Positions 49,603 to 61,090 of a DNA stretch of 64,000 nt are shown here, one piece after another. The stretch is from Gyrodactylus bullatarudis (lineage: Eukaryota; Platyhelminthes; Monogenea; Gyrodactylidea; Gyrodactylidae). A model generated the notes under the pieces. The model searched no databases. It was not told where the DNA came from and worked only from the letters and a program-made list of their open reading frames with translations. Each line of letters opens with the position of its first letter. Position 1 is the stretch's first letter. The position numbers and the translations under genes were made by a program. The stretch spans positions 62,001-126,000 of the forward strand of contig SSNU01000156.1 of the NCBI GenBank assembly GCA_012064415.1, in the 5' to 3' direction.

Positions 49603-49937
49603 TTATCATCATTTCTTGTAATTTTTGTATATAAATCTGGCATGTAAAAGCTGAAGAGTATGCCACGAAATAAAGCGCTATTCTTTTAACAAACCTGGCA
49701 TCGCCTTTCTTTATGAACCCATTTTTCATTCATAACTATAACGATTATACCTACAAGAAGCATCGTATCTTTACAAAATATTTAGAAGAGGGGCTTTTGG
49801 ATGATATTATCTAAACAGACTTGGTAATTCGTTTTTCTTGGTACAATTCACATGTAAAAGATTCGTGAAATTCTTTGCTATGTGACCCATGCTATTTACG
49901 TACCTCTTTTACATGTTCTACAAACAGTTATGATTTG

Positions 49938-50247
49938 AATAAAGTTTCAGGCTTAATTCTCTCACAGAATTACCTAAAATGTGATGATAAAAAACATTAC
50001 TAGGACAAAATTCTATAAAAGTTTTTTCTTAAACATAATTTTATCAGGGTTTGATTTATATTGAAATTCCCATCTACTAGTGAGTAATTTAGAGTGGAAC
50101 TTTGCCAATGAAGGGATTTATTTGAAAGTTAATTGTTTCAGACTCAATTAATGCCAAAAAGGATATCTTTTAAATTTCATTCGATCTTATTACAAAATAA
50201 CCTAGATATTGAAGATCTAAGGTAAAAATGGGGTTGAAAATTGCCCC
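49938..50247 (+). repeat. Dispersed direct repeat, copy 1
   Basis: GAATAAAGTTTCAGGCTTAA through AAAATTGCCCC, nearly identical to 59733-60013 apart from about 36 nt missing in the other copy and a few changes. No TIR or coding capacity. Sequence family unknown. Confidence 0.65.
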
Positions 50248-50260
50248 TGGTTGGTTTTAA

Positions 50261-50480
50261 GGTTTTTTTTCGGTGCCGATGGACATATATGTCCATTTTC
50301 CTATTTTTTTGAACCTTCATAACTCTACCAGTTTGATAGGTTTCTGGATCAATTAAAGTTTAAATTGAAGCCCACAATGTGAACTTTCATTATTAATATT
50401 TTTGGCCAAATAACTTGGTATCTTCAGAGCTAAATTTTGGTTTTTATAAAAATTGTGTAATAGTCTCGGCACCGAAAGGG
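50261..50480. mobile_element. 220-bp piggyBac-type MITE
   Basis: TTAA at 50257-50260 and 50481-50484 flank the element. The right end reads, inward, CCCTTTCGGTGCCGAG and the left end has TTTTTTCGGTGCCGATGG. A palindrome TGGACATATATGTCCA lies inside the left end. TTAA targets and this end type fit piggyBac MITEs. Confidence 0.7.
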
Positions 50481-51060
50481 TTAATTTTGATCTGGACCGA
50501 AAGGAATACTAAAGTTTTTATATCAAATAGAAGAGAGTTCAAGTTACAAGCGACTTGTCTGTTACAGTACCGAAACGTCTGCAAGAGGCTTTGGAAAATT
50601 TTTGGTTATATATTCCGATTAAATCTACCTTTATTGAAAACAGGTTAATACTTTATATAGCGTATAAAACCTAGAAAACTAACTGCAGCAAATTGTGGTG
50701 TTATATCATCAAATATTACCTTATGGTCGATCTATGCCGAAAAGCTCAATAAAGAACTACTTGGTTTAAAAATAAAAAGATTTTTAACATTAGAGTAGTA
50801 ACTCTGATATTAAAGCTGTATTCAAGAAATAGTCTTTGCCTTAAATTTGATGCTGACGCCAAAAATAACATTTTTCTGATTATTTTTAACCAATATTTTA
50901 AAAAGAATTTCTCGTTTTTTCTTTTTATAGACAATACAAGCGAGAATACATCATAGTTGGGTAGTTAACGAACAAAGTTATCAAAATAATCAAAATTTCC
51001 AATTTGGTTAATTTTATATTTTTATTGCGCATATAAATTAGTTCTGCTTATTTTTCCAAT

Positions 51061-54000
51061 TTAACTCATCCGTAGATAACCCCCGTTGCGTGTCACCTTA
51101 CTTGCAATTTTCTTCTTCTTCTTATCCTTAACCATTTCCAGGTCTTCATCGTACTTGGTCTGGGATGTATTTATTCCATCACTTGTAATCATTGTGATAT
51201 TGGTCAATTCTCGGGATGAGATAAATTTACGCCTAAAATGACAAAATAAAATGTATTAAAATCGATATAAAAATTAGTAGAGCAACTAAAAAAGTGGTTT
51301 AAATAAACCAAGCTATTTTCTGAGGAAATTTATACTTAACCAATATACAAGATTAACTGAAATCCAGTTGAGCTTCAAGATTCCCGGGAATCTTGTTATT
51401 AGTAACAAGTTTAACTGATTTGCCAGGGAGTCTTGAGACTATCAAGAGTAACAGGATTACCAGTAACATATACAAACCCAATCTGAGTGTTCAAAAAAAA
51501 TATTCATATAACCTTCAACTAGCCTGGCCTATGTGAGCTTTTTCACTTTTCTCTCCACTGTTTCTATTTATTGTAGAGTTTTGGTGTTTTTCAGCTTGCA
51601 TTTTATTCTTATTTTCTTTGAATTTTACTATTTCTTTCATTATTTGTAAATTATTAACTTGAATGAACGTTTTAACTTTTATCATTTTTAAAATAATACC
51701 ACTGATGATGCTTTATGGTTTCAAATATATTTCCTTCTTATATAAAGCTAGTTGACATGAAGATGAGAATTTATTATTTTTACAAGAAAACTCAATATTT
51801 TTCTCCGGATTCACAGAAAAAAATAATTTTATGAATTCTAAAACGGAATGAGCTAATAAGATGTGGATATTCAAAAAAAAATTCAATCTGACAAAAATTA
51901 GGCCGTTTTTCGAATTTCGTAAATGCACCGAATTTCCACTTTTTCAACTTTTTAACCCAACTTCCAGATTTTGGATGATTTGCCTTCGTGATAACCGAAA
52001 AATTCAAATGGTTCGATTTCCCACAGTAATGACAAGTTTCAGTGAACTTCTGCAGGTGAATTCTAATTATTCGTTCAATTTTAATCCCAAATATCATCAT
52101 TTAACTATTTCGAATCATCGATATCGATAAAAATTTTGGGTTCAAAAGTTGAAAAAGTGGAAATTTGGTGCATTTACGAAATTCGAAAACGGCCTAATTT
52201 TGGTCAGATTGATTTTTTTTTTGAATATCCACATCTTATTAGCTCATTCCGTTTTAGAATTCATAAAATTATTTTTTTCTGTGAATCCGGAGAAAAATAT
52301 TGAGTTTTTTTGTAAAAATAGTAAATTCTCATCTTCATGTCAATTAGGTTTAATTCCAATATATGGATTTAAGTGGATACTCGGACGTTTTCGATAAGCA
52401 ACGTGAATTACTAATTCATAATAATTTTTATCGGTTAAACGATTTTTTTATAAAAGGGTTAATTGACTTTAGAACCCTATGCAAGATGTGTGACTTCTCC
52501 AAATCGAATTAAACATGAGAATGAGACTATAGCAATTATCCGTAGTCACCAAAACCCAAATATCTATTCGATACTGTAGTTTAAAGAACTCACTTTGGTG
52601 CTTTCCTCTTACCGCTGTCATCGCCTTCACCACCTTCATTTCCTTCACTCGTCTCCTCCTCGTCTTCTCCATCCTCGCCATCTTCATTTTCATCATCTTT
52701 GTTGTCATCTTTTGAGATTATTTTTTCTTTCCTAACAAGACCACATGGGTTAAAATGGTTTAAAAAATAAAGTAAGTTCAGCAGAAAGTTCAGTAAAAGT
52801 AGGCTTAAAAAATCAGAATTATTTGATTTCTTAAACCTAGAGCCAGATAAATTTATATTTTATATCTCGAGATATAGAAAATTTTTGTTGTTTTCAATGT
52901 GAGAGAGTAATCCAAAGTTGATTTTTAAGATCACGATTAGTCAATGAAATTTAATATCCTGAATCAGATTTTGAGAATCACCCCCTTATCGCGTGAGAAT
53001 CGAATTTCGATTTGTTGACTAAACCTGTTCTACATGAATATGGGAATCTTATCCAATCTTATCTATTTATGGGGAAAAAATTCAGAATCTCAAGAAAATA
53101 AGGTCTACTCATAATTGGGTAAAACCTTTATTTTTGTGTTTGAGAACAAAGATTCCTTTCAATGATATATACTCATTCTGCGTTTCACCCGGATACAGAA
53201 ATTACCAAAGGATACTATTTTGAGGTCAATAGTTTTTATACTCTACACCTCTTTTTGAAATTTGAGATCAGACATGATCCTCAACACCTCATTTTTATGA
53301 AAATTCGATTGGTGAAAATTTATCTTCTAAATTTGATGAATTTTGCCTCGCATATCAATGCAGTTTTTCAGTCTTTGTGGCATTGATCTGAAAAGTGAAT
53401 TGACTTGCTCTTCATTAATAAATCTATCATTCAGCTCGTAAACCTTCGCTATGATGTCGTTCGAGCTATTGATACCTGAAACCTTGTACCATTGTTGTTT
53501 CATTATGGCAAATAGGTTTTCAATGGGATTAAAATCAGGAATATTGGCTGGATAACCTTGAAGAGTAGTCAACTTATTATTCCTGAAGAAACGAACAGTC
53601 TACAGATAGATTTAAAAAAATTACTGATCTAGCTGTATGAGGACTAGCATTATCCATCAAGATTCTTGATGTTCTGTTGCCAAATCCGGGATAATTTCTC
53701 AAGCTTTCAGCAATAAGTTCCTGGAAGGTGAATTGATTTACCCTTTGAGGAACTGGTTTGAATACAGGCTTCATGCCGTACATCATAGTGACTAGAAACA
53801 TTTGTTTAGCACAAAATTTAGATTTTTGTATGACTTTCGTATTCTTCCTCTTAAAGCTTTTTGAAACGATTACTTTTCCATTACCAATTAGCTTGCGGTT
53901 TTGGAAAGTTACTTCATCAGCAAATATGATTCTTTTCCAAAACGACTCAGGATGATTCAAATAAAGATTATTATTTTTTACGAACTTTTATCATGATATG

Positions 54001-55905
54001 AAAATTCTTGTGTAAATTTCCATGCTGATTCCGAATCTGTGGTCAGATTTTTTCTATCTTACAAGGTATGGGCTAAACTCTGCTGTGACTCTATCAACCA
54101 TACCAATACCAACCACCTCCGACATTCGAATAACTCAACCCATCTCTACAGCTATCAAAACTAATGCCACCTTACCAACATCTGCCCATCTAACAGTAAT
54201 TGATTCAAATATTAAACCTTTGGACATTCCACCCACATCTTCTTTCACTTTCTCTCACACTCATATCAAATGCAAATACATCAATGAACCCCTTACTAAA
54301 AATCAGCCATCTAAAAGACGTCGAACTTCTCTTCCAAATATTATTACAAAAACAAACTAAGACAAACAAATTTTTTCCTACCGCCTCTGCAAAGCTTATA
54401 CAACTGGGCAAAACCTAACCAAGCCCAAATAACGATAATACTATGGAATATCAGATCTATTCTTACCTCAAATCATCATTCAAAGCAACTCATGTCTCTT
54501 TTCAATCCAGACATCATCCTCCTCCCCGAGACATGGCTTAAGTATTTCATCAAAAAATCTGATATTTTCTCTCCAAATCATCTCAGTCCGAAGTTCTCTA
54601 AAATATCTTTGCAAACTCAATGAATCTAGAACAAATCATTCAATTCCCATCAAGAGAATCAAGCTTCCTTGATCTCGTTTTCACTAACCTTAATTATCTA
54701 CTCAACTCAAACTATGTTGAACTTCAATCCTTGGATCATAATGCATTAATACTGTCAACTATGATGTCTCTATCCCGCATTTTGTCACCTCCTTTTCAAG
54801 TTTTAGAAAGATTTATCTAATCAATACACCCTTTATGAACTCAAACACCTCTCAGAATCTCTCTCCAGAATAGGCCTATCTATCAATCAATCGAAATCCA
54901 AAGCTATGTTACTCGGACCTCCCTCGCCCAATATATTTATCTCTCTTTACGATAATCGTCAATGAAATACAAGACTTAGGCATTAATTACAATAACAAAC
55001 TCCAAACCAAGGATCCCATGACCACTCTTCTAAAAAGCCTGAGGTACAAAACCTATTTAATAACAAAATTTGTTCTCAACCCTGAACTAAGACTGAAAAT
55101 GTTCCGGAGCTTTATTTTATCTAAACTAGACTACTATTCAAAACTCATTATCAATGTAAACCAATCCTCATCCAAAGCCCTTGAACGCATCCAGTTCGAA
55201 CTCATCAGGAGATGTTTTGGTCCTCTAAGCTACAATGAATGCTTTTTAAAAGAAGACAATTCCCAATTTCGCTAAGGAGAATATCTGCTTAAATAATCCA
55301 CTATAAAGATACTCAAAATCATAGACCCCAGCACTACAATCTTCTCCACACTTTGAACAAATTTTCTTCCGATTACCTGTAGATTCCAAATAGACATTAA
55401 TAATATCCCATCTACAAACATAAAAACCTTATGTGATTATTTTAAAAAGAACACTATCCCAGAAAACCATAAGAACTATTTTTTCTAACTTTTGTATCCA
55501 AAATATTTTTTATATTTTTCAGAAATGTAAATACATGAATTTCTATTTCGAAAAAATATTGGGAAATGTGAATAAACGAAATTTGCAAAAACAGGCATCA
55601 CAAAAGTTGAATTTTAAAAGAGGAAAATAAGTTTATCCATATAAAATTTATACTATTTGAAAGAGCGGAAAATTCAACACAATAGAATTTAACAAAAAAG
55701 TAGTTGTTTCCGTGCTCGAAAAAATGCGAGTAAATTTGAAAAATAGTGAAATTTATTACTAATGAGTTATTATTACTAATAACCCTTTCTAATTTCCCAT
55801 TTTCACGGCGTGGCTTTTAGTGGAAGATTTATTAATTAATTTCCCGATAAATAAATATAAAACTCACATCTTTTCGGCACCTTTCTCCGCAACCGCCAAT
55901 GCCAT
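51061..55905 (-). CDS. Small acidic/lysine-rich protein, 115 aa, three exons
   Basis: Exons 55905-55868 (MALAVAEKGAEK), 52731-52594 and 51232-51061 sum to 348 nt with agreeing phases and GT-AG junctions. Exon 2 is strongly acidic (DDENEDGEDGEDEEE) with a basic end KRKAPKRK. Exon 3 continues FISSRELTNITMITSDG and has KDKKKKKIASK before TAA. AATAAA lies about 40 nt downstream on the minus strand. No signal peptide. The acidic stretch beside basic NLS-like clusters suggests a nuclear protein such as a histone-binding or chromatin factor; that is inference and I do not recognise the family. The 3136-nt first intron contains a Tc1-like relic and a LINE. Confidence 0.72.
51407..51469. repeat. Solo terminus of the TGTTAC transposon family
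   Basis: 63 nt ending GTAACA, matching the right TIR of the 9791-10956 element with two mismatches. It lies in the 1361-nt intron of the acidic-protein gene. Confidence 0.65.
51744..52351. repeat. Foldback element H
   Basis: AAGCTAGTTGACATGAAGAT on the left is mirrored by ATCTTCATGTCAATTAGGTT on the right. Inner arms carry AGCTAATAAGATGTGGATAT and its inverse. About 608 bp, inside the second intron of the acidic-protein gene. Confidence 0.75.
53327..53960 (-). pseudogene. Tc1/mariner-family transposase relic
   Basis: Two minus-strand frames carry the catalytic half of a DDE transposase: 53960-53577 with RIIFADEVTFQ (first Asp) and ILMDNASPHTA (second Asp), and 53572-53327 with PDFNPIENLFAIMKQ (Glu). 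A frame break lies near 53580. The N-terminal DNA-binding part is missing. Its downstream flank (53130-53345) reappears in the core of the 46.8-48.3 kb inverted repeat. Confidence 0.8.
54022..55430 (+). pseudogene. LINE relic: endonuclease and RT C-terminal parts
   Basis: About 54435-54545 reads ILWNIRSI and LFNPDIILLPETWL, the endonuclease domain. 54620-54790 reads MNLEQIIQFPSR and FLDLVFTN with DHNALILS, its C-terminal part. From about 54835 the sequence jumps to the RT C-terminal region (SLSRIGLSINQSKSKAMLLGP, LRYKTYLITKF, LRLKMFRSFIL, ALERIQFELIRRC). The RT catalytic core is deleted and frames are broken. Confidence 0.75.
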
Positions 55906-57263
55906 TGGAATAAAAAGGGCCATCTAGTATAAGTATTCTCAAAGCTGAATCTGTTATTAAAGTCAATCGATTCTTATATTTATATCTTGGATTTTTATAT
56001 ATGTGTAATAAATTGCGTTCTATCCAATAAGTATCTTCAAATTATTATGAAAACTTATATGTATCTGAAATAATTTTTGGGTTTCATCGTAGAGCTAGTT
56101 GAAGATTTTTTACAAATAGCTAACAAATTTTTATTCGTAGATATATGAGAAGAGATTTTTTATTCACTAAATGTACATTTCTTTATGGTTCATCAGTAGT
56201 GACACACAAATAATGATAAAAGTTTAAAATTCATTGAAAATAATATTTTACAAATTTTGAAAGAAGTATAGTAAAAGTTGAAAAATATAAGAATATAATG
56301 TGAGCTGAAAAAACACCAAAACTCTTCAATAAATAGCAACTGTGAAGAGAAAAGTGAAAAAGTTCACAAAGGCCATGGTAATTGAAGATTATAAGAGTGT
56401 GTCACTATTGATGAACCATAAAGAAATGTACATTTAGTGAATAAAAAATCTTTTCTCATATATCTACAAATATGATTTTAAGCGGATTTTCGGACATTTT
56501 TGATAAATTACGTGAATCATATCAACGCCAAAATTTTTATTCATTAGACATTTTCAAAAACCATATTATTATATATTATGTATTTTGAAAGAAATAGTAA
56601 AAGTTGAACAAGAAAAAAGTAAACTAAAAAACTCCCCAATAAACAGCAACAGGGGAGATAAAAGTGTAAAGCTTGGGTCAAGGTAGTTGAAGATTACTGG
56701 AGTAATTTTTTAAATCATAACATAAGTTTATACTTTTCAAATTATGATTTTCGGAAGTACTTGCAAGTATTTGAAAATTTACGTGAATATTCCATATGAC
56801 TAGAATAATGTAAAAAATTTTCAACTTTGAATAATCCCCTAAGTGAAAATATTAAACTTCTTGTGAAAATAGTTAACTTTCATACCAATCGGTTTTTTAC
56901 AGTGCAGTATTTAAGCTTCTAATTATTTTGCATATTTTTCATCAAATAATAATAATATTATGCTGCTATTTAAAAGTATATGGACATTGAAAATATTTAT
57001 TAAAAACATTTTGATATATGAAAAAATATAAGATATCCTTAAAAAAATTAAGTTTTCTTAAAATATATCATTTTTTTAACATAAAGTATTCAAAGGAATG
57101 TATCCTCGATTATAATAATTAAAGATCTGATATTGAAAGAAAATCAAAGCTTATATCGTTTGATAATATTCACCTAAACTTGTAGTAAATTAAAATGAAT
57201 TTCAAGAATTCATTGAAATTTTAAAATAGCTTCAGAGATACTATACTATTAATCACTCAAACT
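55906..57263. other. Intergenic with MITE and dispersed repeats
   Basis: Holds the MITE at 56137-56467 and copies of a dispersed repeat with CGGATTTTCGGACATTTTTG at about 56478 and a related piece at 56744. Other copies with GGATTTTCGGACGT lie at about 11590, 26996 and (one change) 52375. No gene seen. Confidence 0.5.
56137..56467. mobile_element. 331-bp MITE with 71-bp TIRs
   Basis: 56137-56207 (GTAGATATATGAGAAGAG...) is mirrored by 56397-56467 with two mismatches. The interior shares a block (TTGAAGATTATAAG side, AATAAATAGCAACTG) with sequence at 11214-11310, 12347-12460 and 51510-51600. Confidence 0.65.
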
Positions 57264-58258
57264 ATGATTTTATCTACAGTGATAACAGCACTGTTGATAT
57301 TATTCAAGAAATTACTTGGAAATGATGAATTATTAACATATTTCCAAGAATATCACCGGGATTATACAAACCAACTCAAAATTGACACAGATATATACCC
57401 GACAGAATGGGAAGCAGCTAAATCATATGATCCATTAGTCTGTAATCATCACGACTCAAATTCCTATATTGAACTTGAAGGGAATAAACCAAAAAGAGTC
57501 AGCTCACGTCTACACTTGGTCCTAACTAATCCTCAATTGTTATCTTTTAGATTAATTTATTATCCACAAGAGAAAAGATGTGTCAAATTTGAGTATGAAA
57601 CTTATGCGGGAAATTTGACCAAATCGAGAGATCGTGTCTTCCGTATATCTGAGGATCTAGTTCACTTTCTAAATCATAACCGGGTCAAGTATTTTGATCG
57701 GTACTCTGGAATACCAACATCATATTATTACTCAAAGGAGATTGAGAATGCTGTTGAATCGGAATTGAATCCCATCTTGATAGAAAAGAATCAGAGTAAG
57801 ACTAGATTTCAAAATTAATTCCTTAATTAGCCTGCTTTGAGTACGTTTACAAGAGGAGTACGTACATAAATCGGGAAAAATTTAGCGATGCTGTTGTTAT
57901 GTTTTACATTTCGCATAAAATGCTAAAGGAAAGCCGCAAGGATAAGTTGAAATCAACTGTAATTTCGACGACAATTTTTGAAATTCCCGAATTCAATACG
58001 ATTGGATGCTTTGAGAAATGCGACCTATGGGTTTGTTATCTAACATCTCAGCGTAAAAAGATTATCGATCAAAAGGTAATCATGAATCAGAAGAAGAATA
58101 GCCTAGCTGAATGTGAGAGGGCTGAAGATCAACTGAATCCTGATGAGTTCATAGTATTCTATAATGCCAGTGTTAAATCTTCCTACTTGAGATTTGGACG
58201 AGGATCGAGTGTATTTTATTCATCTCTTCTCTTGATAGTCTTGTCATTCTATCTATGA
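57264..58258 (+). CDS. Cys-bearing secreted or GPI-anchored protein, two exons
   Basis: Exon 1 57264-57795 and exon 2 57831-58258 sum to 960 nt, 319 aa. The intron is 35 nt (GTAAGA...AATTAG) and joins phase 1 (A|CC). The N-terminus MILSTVITALLILFKKLLG is hydrophobic and signal-like. The body has spaced Cys (PLVCNHH, KRCVKF, TCFEYV, GCFEKC, LWVCYL, AECERA) consistent with a disulphide-bonded ectodomain. The C-terminus is a hydrophobic run, VFYSSLLLIVLSFYL, after RFGRGSS, as in GPI-anchor signals. An AATAAA follows 9 nt after the stop. I do not recognise the family. A type I membrane protein without a cytosolic tail is the alternative. Confidence 0.8.
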
Positions 58259-58266
58259 ATTGTATG

Positions 58267-58272
58267 AATAAA
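58267..58272 (+). terminator. Poly(A) signal AATAAA
   Basis: Only 9 nt beyond the stop codon of the secreted-protein gene, implying a very short 3' UTR. Confidence 0.5.
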
Positions 58273-58463
58273 AGGATATTGATCGCGTTTCTTTTTTCCT
58301 TTTTTGAGTCCGAGTTAAAGTTGAAGAATCAGACAAGGAAACTGAATGTTCTTATTAAAATTTTGATCAATCCGCTTTTATTTGGATACCTTCGATCATC
58401 AAAATTCAATATTCATTTAGACCTCATTCGATAGGATATCTAAATATCTCGGTGAAGAAATTT

Positions 58464-59000
58464 TTAAACCCTCATCCGGATAGAAAAAAAATAATTTGAA
58501 TGATCAAATGGGGTCCAATGGACCCCAACTAAATTTTCAATTTATTTAGCACATAAAACTTTAAAATGATCATTACAAACAGCATTTTTGCACTGAAAAA
58601 ATCTTAAAAATAAGTTATTACCTCTGGCACGTTTTCAAATCAGGATGAAGAGTTGATAAAATAAGAACAGGCTTGTTATTTTGTCCATATCTCAGGATTG
58701 AAGTCTATGGTAGATGATTGATTGCGAATTTTTTTCAATTTTTTTATTTTAAAATTGAAGATTTTTTCGTTCCTACATAAGCAGTTTTTGAGGTCAGTAA
58801 ATCCTTGCGTTGATCAAATATGAGTTTTGAGTGTCACATAAGGCCCATATCTTTATTTGAGGGAATGTACATTCTGAAAGGACAATTTCCAGGAGCTGTT
58901 CAATGACAAATACCCTAGGTCTAAAAATAACTTTACAAATCACCATCCAAACTTTTGATGTCACTGCAGAGAATTCTAAAAAAACTCTTTCTTGGGCCAA
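58464..59000 (-). pseudogene. Second piggyBac relic
   Basis: TTAAACCCTCATCCGG at 58464 and the palindrome ATGGGGTCCAATGGACCCCA at 58508 resemble the end and subterminal palindrome of the 12.5-kb piggyBac. The minus strand at 59000-58794 reads KIWALCDTQNSYLINARIY, matching KMWAACDAKNSYLVNGQIY of that element's transposase, followed by a YVGT-like piece. The other end is not visible. It is more decayed than the first copy. Confidence 0.7.
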
Positions 59001-59732
59001 CGGTCATCGTTTCATAATTCCGATCAAAAAGATTATCACTAAAAATTTGATCATGTAAATACTAATTTGAACAAAAAGTAATTGAAAAACAATTTTATTT
59101 TATTTTATTTTTCAAGGTCTCCTAAACTCTTAATAATAATAAATTAAATCTCAAAATATTTTTAATCTTAAATTTGATTCCTTATTTTTATGTTCTTGTC
59201 TTTAATTCCGTTGAAAAATTTAGTTTCTAGGTTCCGGCACATGCGAAGACTATTTCCAAAACGACATGAGTCGACGCATTATTCAACTTGGATAAATATT
59301 TGCATTCTTTGTTCGCTTAAAATTCAGTGAGTTATGAAATCGACTAAAAGTTTTAATGATTTGGCTAAACAATTCTTTTAATTTAATTAGTGACAAAGTC
59401 GTAAAACTTTCATTATCGTGGAAAATATCCATAAAGAGATGTATTGTAAATTTATGGTGCATTGTATTTTAAATTTATTAAATTAATTTTGCCTATTTAC
59501 TCTATATGTGGGTGGACAGTGTTATGTAACATAATATGAATTGTTATGTATCAGTTATTGCCTATGTCTAATTAAGATTATTGACTGCTCAACATCTTGA
59601 GAAGCTATTCGAAATCGACAGTGAAATGTTTGCATTATCTGATTGTAGACTAAACTTTTCTTATTTTCTATGTGATTTAGCTAAGCTCGAAATTTGAAAA
59701 GAAATATTCTCTTTCTTATTACCATAGTTGAA

Positions 59733-60013
59733 CGAATAAAGTTTCAGGCTTAATTCTCTCACAGAATTACCTAAAATGTGATGATAAAAAACATTTACTA
59801 GGACAAAAGGGTTTGATATATATTGAAATTCCCATCTACTGGTGAGTAATTTAGAGTGGAACTTTGCCAATGAAGGGATTTATTTGAAAGTTAATTGTTT
59901 CAAAGACTCAATTAATGCCAAAAAGGATATCTTTTAAATTTCATTCGATCTTATTACAAAATAACCTAGATATTGAAGATCTAAGGTAAAAAAGGGGGTT
60001 GAAAATTGCCCCA
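59733..60013 (+). repeat. Dispersed direct repeat, copy 2
   Basis: Near-identical to 49938-50247, same strand, 9.8 kb away, lacking about 36 nt after AGGACAAAA. Confidence 0.65.
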
Positions 60014-60337
60014 TTTTCACGAGACTATTGATGGAAGTGCTCATTGATTTCATGCATAAAAACTATAACTTGTTTTGGATTAATTATTTAGCTTCTACGG
60101 AAATTAATCTTATTATCTCTGAACATTGATAAGTATAATAATTTCGATCAAAAAGAATCATGAATTAAGGAATTCTACTTCCTTCGGTAAAAGTTCAAAT
60201 ATATTCTTATGCCTGGCTAGCAAAAATATAGCATAAAAGCAAACTAAGATAGTTTGTGATTTACTATCAGAAAATAATCATGAAAAAATGTTTCGAAATC
60301 ATTGAAAAAAGTCAGTTTGAACATAGAGGTCATATAA

Positions 60338-61063
60338 ATTTGGTTGGTATGAAGTTGGGAATCTATGATTTTTACAGAAATCTCGATTTTTCCATCGAGA
60401 ATTCGAAGATTTTTTGGAAACCCACTCATGTTGCCCACTTTTACCAGTTGAAGAAAAAAATTCTGAAAAAGAATTATTTCAGTGAAAAAAATGGCGATTT
60501 TCAAAATTCGATTTGGCGCCAAAATCCCATTTTTCAAACTTTGAACCGAAAATTTTTTATTGATTTGATAGTTGGAGGTTGATCAAAAGGGGTTTTTAAG
60601 GATCAAGATAAGACAACAAAGCTGATTAGCACCCTCAAGTTACCGATAGTTTACCCATTTTTGAGAGATTTTGATTATCGGAATTTTATTGATTTTAAAG
60701 TAGTGAAAATGATCAAAAAATTGAAATTCAGCTCCCAAACGATAATAAGGCAATGTATCAGATAAGATTCAGTTGAATTGATTTTCTTGTCTAAACTTGA
60801 TCCTGAAAACCCCTTTTGATCAACCTCCAACTTTCAAATCAACAAATATTTTCGGTTCAAAGATCGAAAAAATGGGATTTTGGCGCCAAATCAAATTTGA
60901 AAAATCGCCATATTTTTCATAAAATAAATTTTTTTCTTCAGCTAGTAAAAGTGGGCAACATGAGTAGGATTCCAAAAAATCTTTAAAAAATTTGATTTCT
61001 TGATGGAAAAATCGAGATTTCTGTAAAAATCATAGATTTCCAACTTCATTTCAATTAGCTCTA
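60338..61063. repeat. Foldback element I
   Basis: Arms at about 60338-60620 and 60790-61063 are inverse copies around a spacer of about 170 nt. Outer motif GAAGTTGGGAATCTATGATT; inner motif TTTGGCGCCAAAATCCCATT mirrored by AATGGGATTTTGGCGCCAAA. One of the clearest full-length copies. Confidence 0.8.
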
Positions 61064-61090
61064 TGACCTCTGGTATCGAAAGGGTTAAAT

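Noticed and set aside
60256..60582. Plus- and minus-strand frames inside foldback elements (also 46161-46481 and 27819-28010)
   Set aside because: The same peptide-like strings (LGIYDFYRNLD) recur in many copies because the DNA is repeated; the frames are not conserved as proteins.
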